The notes beneath the pieces are model-generated. The model did no database searches. It saw nothing but the letters and a program-made list of their open reading frames with translations, and was not told where the DNA came from. Both the position numbers and the translations under genes were made by a program. 17,240 nucleotides of DNA from Clostridia bacterium (GTDB lineage Bacteria; Bacillota_A; Clostridia; Christensenellales; Aristaeellaceae). This document shows positions 15,543 to 17,240 of this stretch, piece by piece. The stretch is from contig JAFRJF010000125.1 in assembly GCA_017432405.1 (NCBI GenBank), positions 1 through 17,240 of the forward strand. The letters run 5' to 3'. Each line of letters begins with the position of its first letter. Position 1 is the stretch's first letter.

Positions 15543-17036
15543 ATGTCCACAGTAAAGCATACCGTTTCCTTCGACCTGTCCACAGGCATCACCCATGAGG
15601 CAACCGAACGCCTTTCCTGGACCGACGAATCGACGCTGCCCAAGGCGGTGGAGGCCAGCGTGGTGGGGCTGTACCCAAATCATACCTTCCAGACGGTGGA
15701 GGGCTGGGGCTGCGCCATGACGGAATCGGCCTGCTGGCTGCTTTCCCGGATGACGCCCGGGGATCGCAGGGCGGCGCTCGCCCGCTGGTTCGGCCCGGAG
15801 GGGATGGACGCCCGGTTCATACGCATGCACATCGACTCCTGTGACTACGCCCTGTCCGAGTACCAGTCCGTGGCCGACCCGCTGGCCGACCCGTCGCTGG
15901 AGACCTTCAACATCGACCGGGATCGGCAGTACACGCTGCCGGTGGTCAAGGAAGCCATTGAAATGGCGGGGGGCAAGCTTCGCGTGCTGCTGTCGCCCTG
16001 GTCGCCGCCCTGGCAGTGGAAGACGCCCCCGGAGTTCACCCAGAACGACGCGGCGGTGTATGGCGGGGGACAGTTCGAGATCGACACCACGAAGCCGGGC
16101 CGCAGCTTCGGCGGCAGGCTGAAGCCGGAATACTACGGCCCCTGGGCGAAATACCTGGTGAAGTTCATACAGGCCTACCTGGCCGAGGGCATCCCGGTGG
16201 GGATGCTGTCGATCCAGAACGAGGCTTCCGCCGCCACGGCCTGGGACAGCTGTCTCTGGTCCGGCGAGCAGGAGCGCACCTTCCTGAAGGACTACCTGTA
16301 CCCGGAGATGGAGAAGGCGGGCTTGGCCGGGAAGATCGAGGTGTTCATCTGGGACCACAACAAGGAGCGGGCCGCGGAGCACATCGACGCCTTCATGGCC
16401 GACCCCGAGGCGGCGGCGAAGGTGGACGGCTTCGCCTGGCACTGGTACTCCGGCGACCACTTCGAAGCCATCGAGCTGTTGCGCCGGCGCTACCCCGACC
16501 GGATACTCATGCACTCGGAGAGCTGCCCGCTGCACATGCCGGGCAGGCCGGATTCCATGAGCGCCGCCGAGGACGGCGTGCTGAACAAGATCGACGCCGA
16601 CAGGACCCCGCAACAGTGCGATTACGACGACGCCGTGGCCTATGCCCACGACATCATCGGCGATTTGAACTGCGGCATGCAGCGCTGGATCGACTGGAAC
16701 ATGGTCGTGGACCGCCGGGGCGGCCCCCGCCGGGTGCCCGGCGGGTTTGCCGCGCCGCTGGTGGTGGAGGACGACGGCAGGCTGACCGAGACCGTCAGCT
16801 ATGCGTTCCTGAAGGCCATCGCCCGCGCCTTCCGACCGGGCGCCGTGCGCATCGGCAAGTCGGTGTACGGCCGGGACGTGGAGGCCGCGGCCTGCCGGAA
16901 CGCGGACGGGACGATTGGCGTCGCGCTGCTGAACCGGGCAGGGGAGGACGTCTCCGTCAATCTGCGGATGTCCGGGAAGATCGTGCAGGACGTCAAGCTG
17001 CCCGCCGGAACGCTGACGACGGTGGAGATCGGGTGA
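15543..17036 (+). CDS. Glycoside hydrolase family 30 enzyme, cytoplasmic
   Basis: Predicted retaining beta-glycosidase of clan GH-A, family GH30 (glucosylceramidase/beta-glucosidase/beta-xylosidase types). It has 497 residues. The (beta/alpha)8 barrel starts around FQTVEGWGCAMTESACWLL and contains RMHIDSCDYALSEY and LLSPWSPPWQWKT. The acid/base glutamate is E227 in SIQNEA, and the nucleophile is E326 in MHSESC. RWIDWNMVVD and a C-terminal beta-sandwich (about 410-497) complete the usual family architecture. No signal peptide precedes it, so it acts inside the cell on imported saccharides or glycosides. The start is ATG 15543, with AAAGGA 8 nt upstream; the long open frame further upstream overlaps the Hsp70-like gene in another phase and is not coding. 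It is the last gene of the unit. Exact substrate (glucoside, xyloside or other) is not resolved. Confidence 0.93.
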   Translation: MSTVKHTVSFDLSTGITHEATERLSWTDESTLPKAVEASVVGLYPNHTFQTVEGWGCAMTESACWLLSRMTPGDRRAALARWFGPEGMDARFIRMHIDSCDYALSEYQSVADPLADPSLETFNIDRDRQYTLPVVKEAIEMAGGKLRVLLSPWSPPWQWKTPPEFTQNDAAVYGGGQFEIDTTKPGRSFGGRLKPEYYGPWAKYLVKFIQAYLAEGIPVGMLSIQNEASAATAWDSCLWSGEQERTFLKDYLYPEMEKAGLAGKIEVFIWDHNKERAAEHIDAFMADPEAAAKVDGFAWHWYSGDHFEAIELLRRRYPDRILMHSESCPLHMPGRPDSMSAAEDGVLNKIDADRTPQQCDYDDAVAYAHDIIGDLNCGMQRWIDWNMVVDRRGGPRRVPGGFAAPLVVEDDGRLTETVSYAFLKAIARAFRPGAVRIGKSVYGRDVEAAACRNADGTIGVALLNRAGEDVSVNLRMSGKIVQDVKLPAGTLTTVEIG

Positions 17037-17078
17037 CTTGTATTGAGGTATGGACGTTGGGCTGATAAATCAGTATTC

Positions 17079-17240
17079 AGGTTTGAGGTTTTAGGTTTTA
17101 GGTTTTAGGGGTGGTGCAAATCCCTTCGGGATTTGTTTGATTCAAAGGAAACGGCAGTAGTTACTACGTTTCTCGGTCCTTTGAATAAAAGAAATCCGTC
17201 AGGATTTCTACCTTCCCTAACACCTAAAACCTATAACCTA
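17079..17240. repeat. MITE-like element: heptad-repeat inverted ends enclosing three hairpins
   Basis: The left arm carries three perfect AGGTTTT heptads (17086-17110, ending AGGG). The right arm (17215-17240) is its reverse complement with two mismatches in 25 positions and runs to the window edge. Between them lie CAAATCCC-TTC-GGGATTTG (17117-17135), TTCAAAGGA...TCCTTTGAA (17141-17185, with inner AAACG/CGTTT and GTAG/CTAC pairs) and GAAATCC-GTCA-GGATTTC (17191-17208). No coding frame is visible. Copies elsewhere in the genome would show mobility; the right end may continue past the window. Confidence 0.7.

Noticed and set aside
15405..16649. 414-codon minus-strand open frame over the GH30 gene
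   Set aside because: No domain similarity; the GH30 catalytic motifs are intact on the other strand.
17086..17110. AGGTTTT heptads considered as telomere-like or CRISPR-like repeats
   Set aside because: Only three units without spacers, and they pair with an inverted copy at the right side, so an element end fits better.

Overview
The window looks like chromosomal DNA from a GC-rich member of the Firmicutes/Clostridia, probably an uncultured gut-type lineage. Supporting signs are strong Shine-Dalgarno sites (GGAGG-type), frequent GTG and TTG starts, sigma-A-like promoters, a TagGH/Wzm-Wzt type exporter, a four-cysteine RlmD-type rRNA methyltransferase and a dispersed set of REP-like palindromes. 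The lineage is an inference from these features; no rRNA gene is present to settle it.

Left edge (1-735): an AT-richer, foreign-looking stretch. It holds a MazG-like gene on the minus strand, broken by an apparent one-base deletion, and a block of three degenerate direct repeats bounded by an 11-bp inverted repeat that resembles a decayed insertion-sequence end. Next on the minus strand (740-2493) are a TrmA/RlmD-family RNA methyltransferase and a small DUF2007-like protein behind a clear promoter. Divergent from them is a surface-polysaccharide operon (2551-6156): ABC-2 permease, ABC ATPase and a GlfT2-like glycosyltransferase, with a TTG, an ATG and a GTG start, ended by a bidirectional terminator.

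Middle (6166-10280, minus strand): a rearranged ribosome/translation cluster. rpsB and tsf form one unit closed by an intrinsic terminator. A ~240-bp field of nested hairpins follows, then a membrane-anchored HD-GYP cyclic-di-GMP phosphodiesterase and pyrH. The usual rpsB-tsf-pyrH-frr order is therefore split, and frr is absent.

Right half (10405-17036, plus strand): a two-gene unit (processive family-2 glycosyltransferase, metallo-beta-lactamase-fold protein, overlapping by 4 nt), then an intergenic REP pair, then a second unit of three genes behind a good promoter. These three are a two-TM protein whose C-terminus resembles the GrpE beta-wing, an Hsp70-type ATPase that replaces the substrate-binding domain with a helical tail and membrane hairpin, and a cytoplasmic GH30 glycosidase. 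The GrpE-like/Hsp70-like membrane pair is the best candidate for an undescribed system. The window ends in a compact MITE-like element (17079-17240) with heptad-repeat inverted ends and three internal hairpins.

Taken together, the window mixes housekeeping translation genes with envelope glycan synthesis/export, c-di-GMP turnover and an unusual membrane chaperone-like pair, separated by palindromic repeats.
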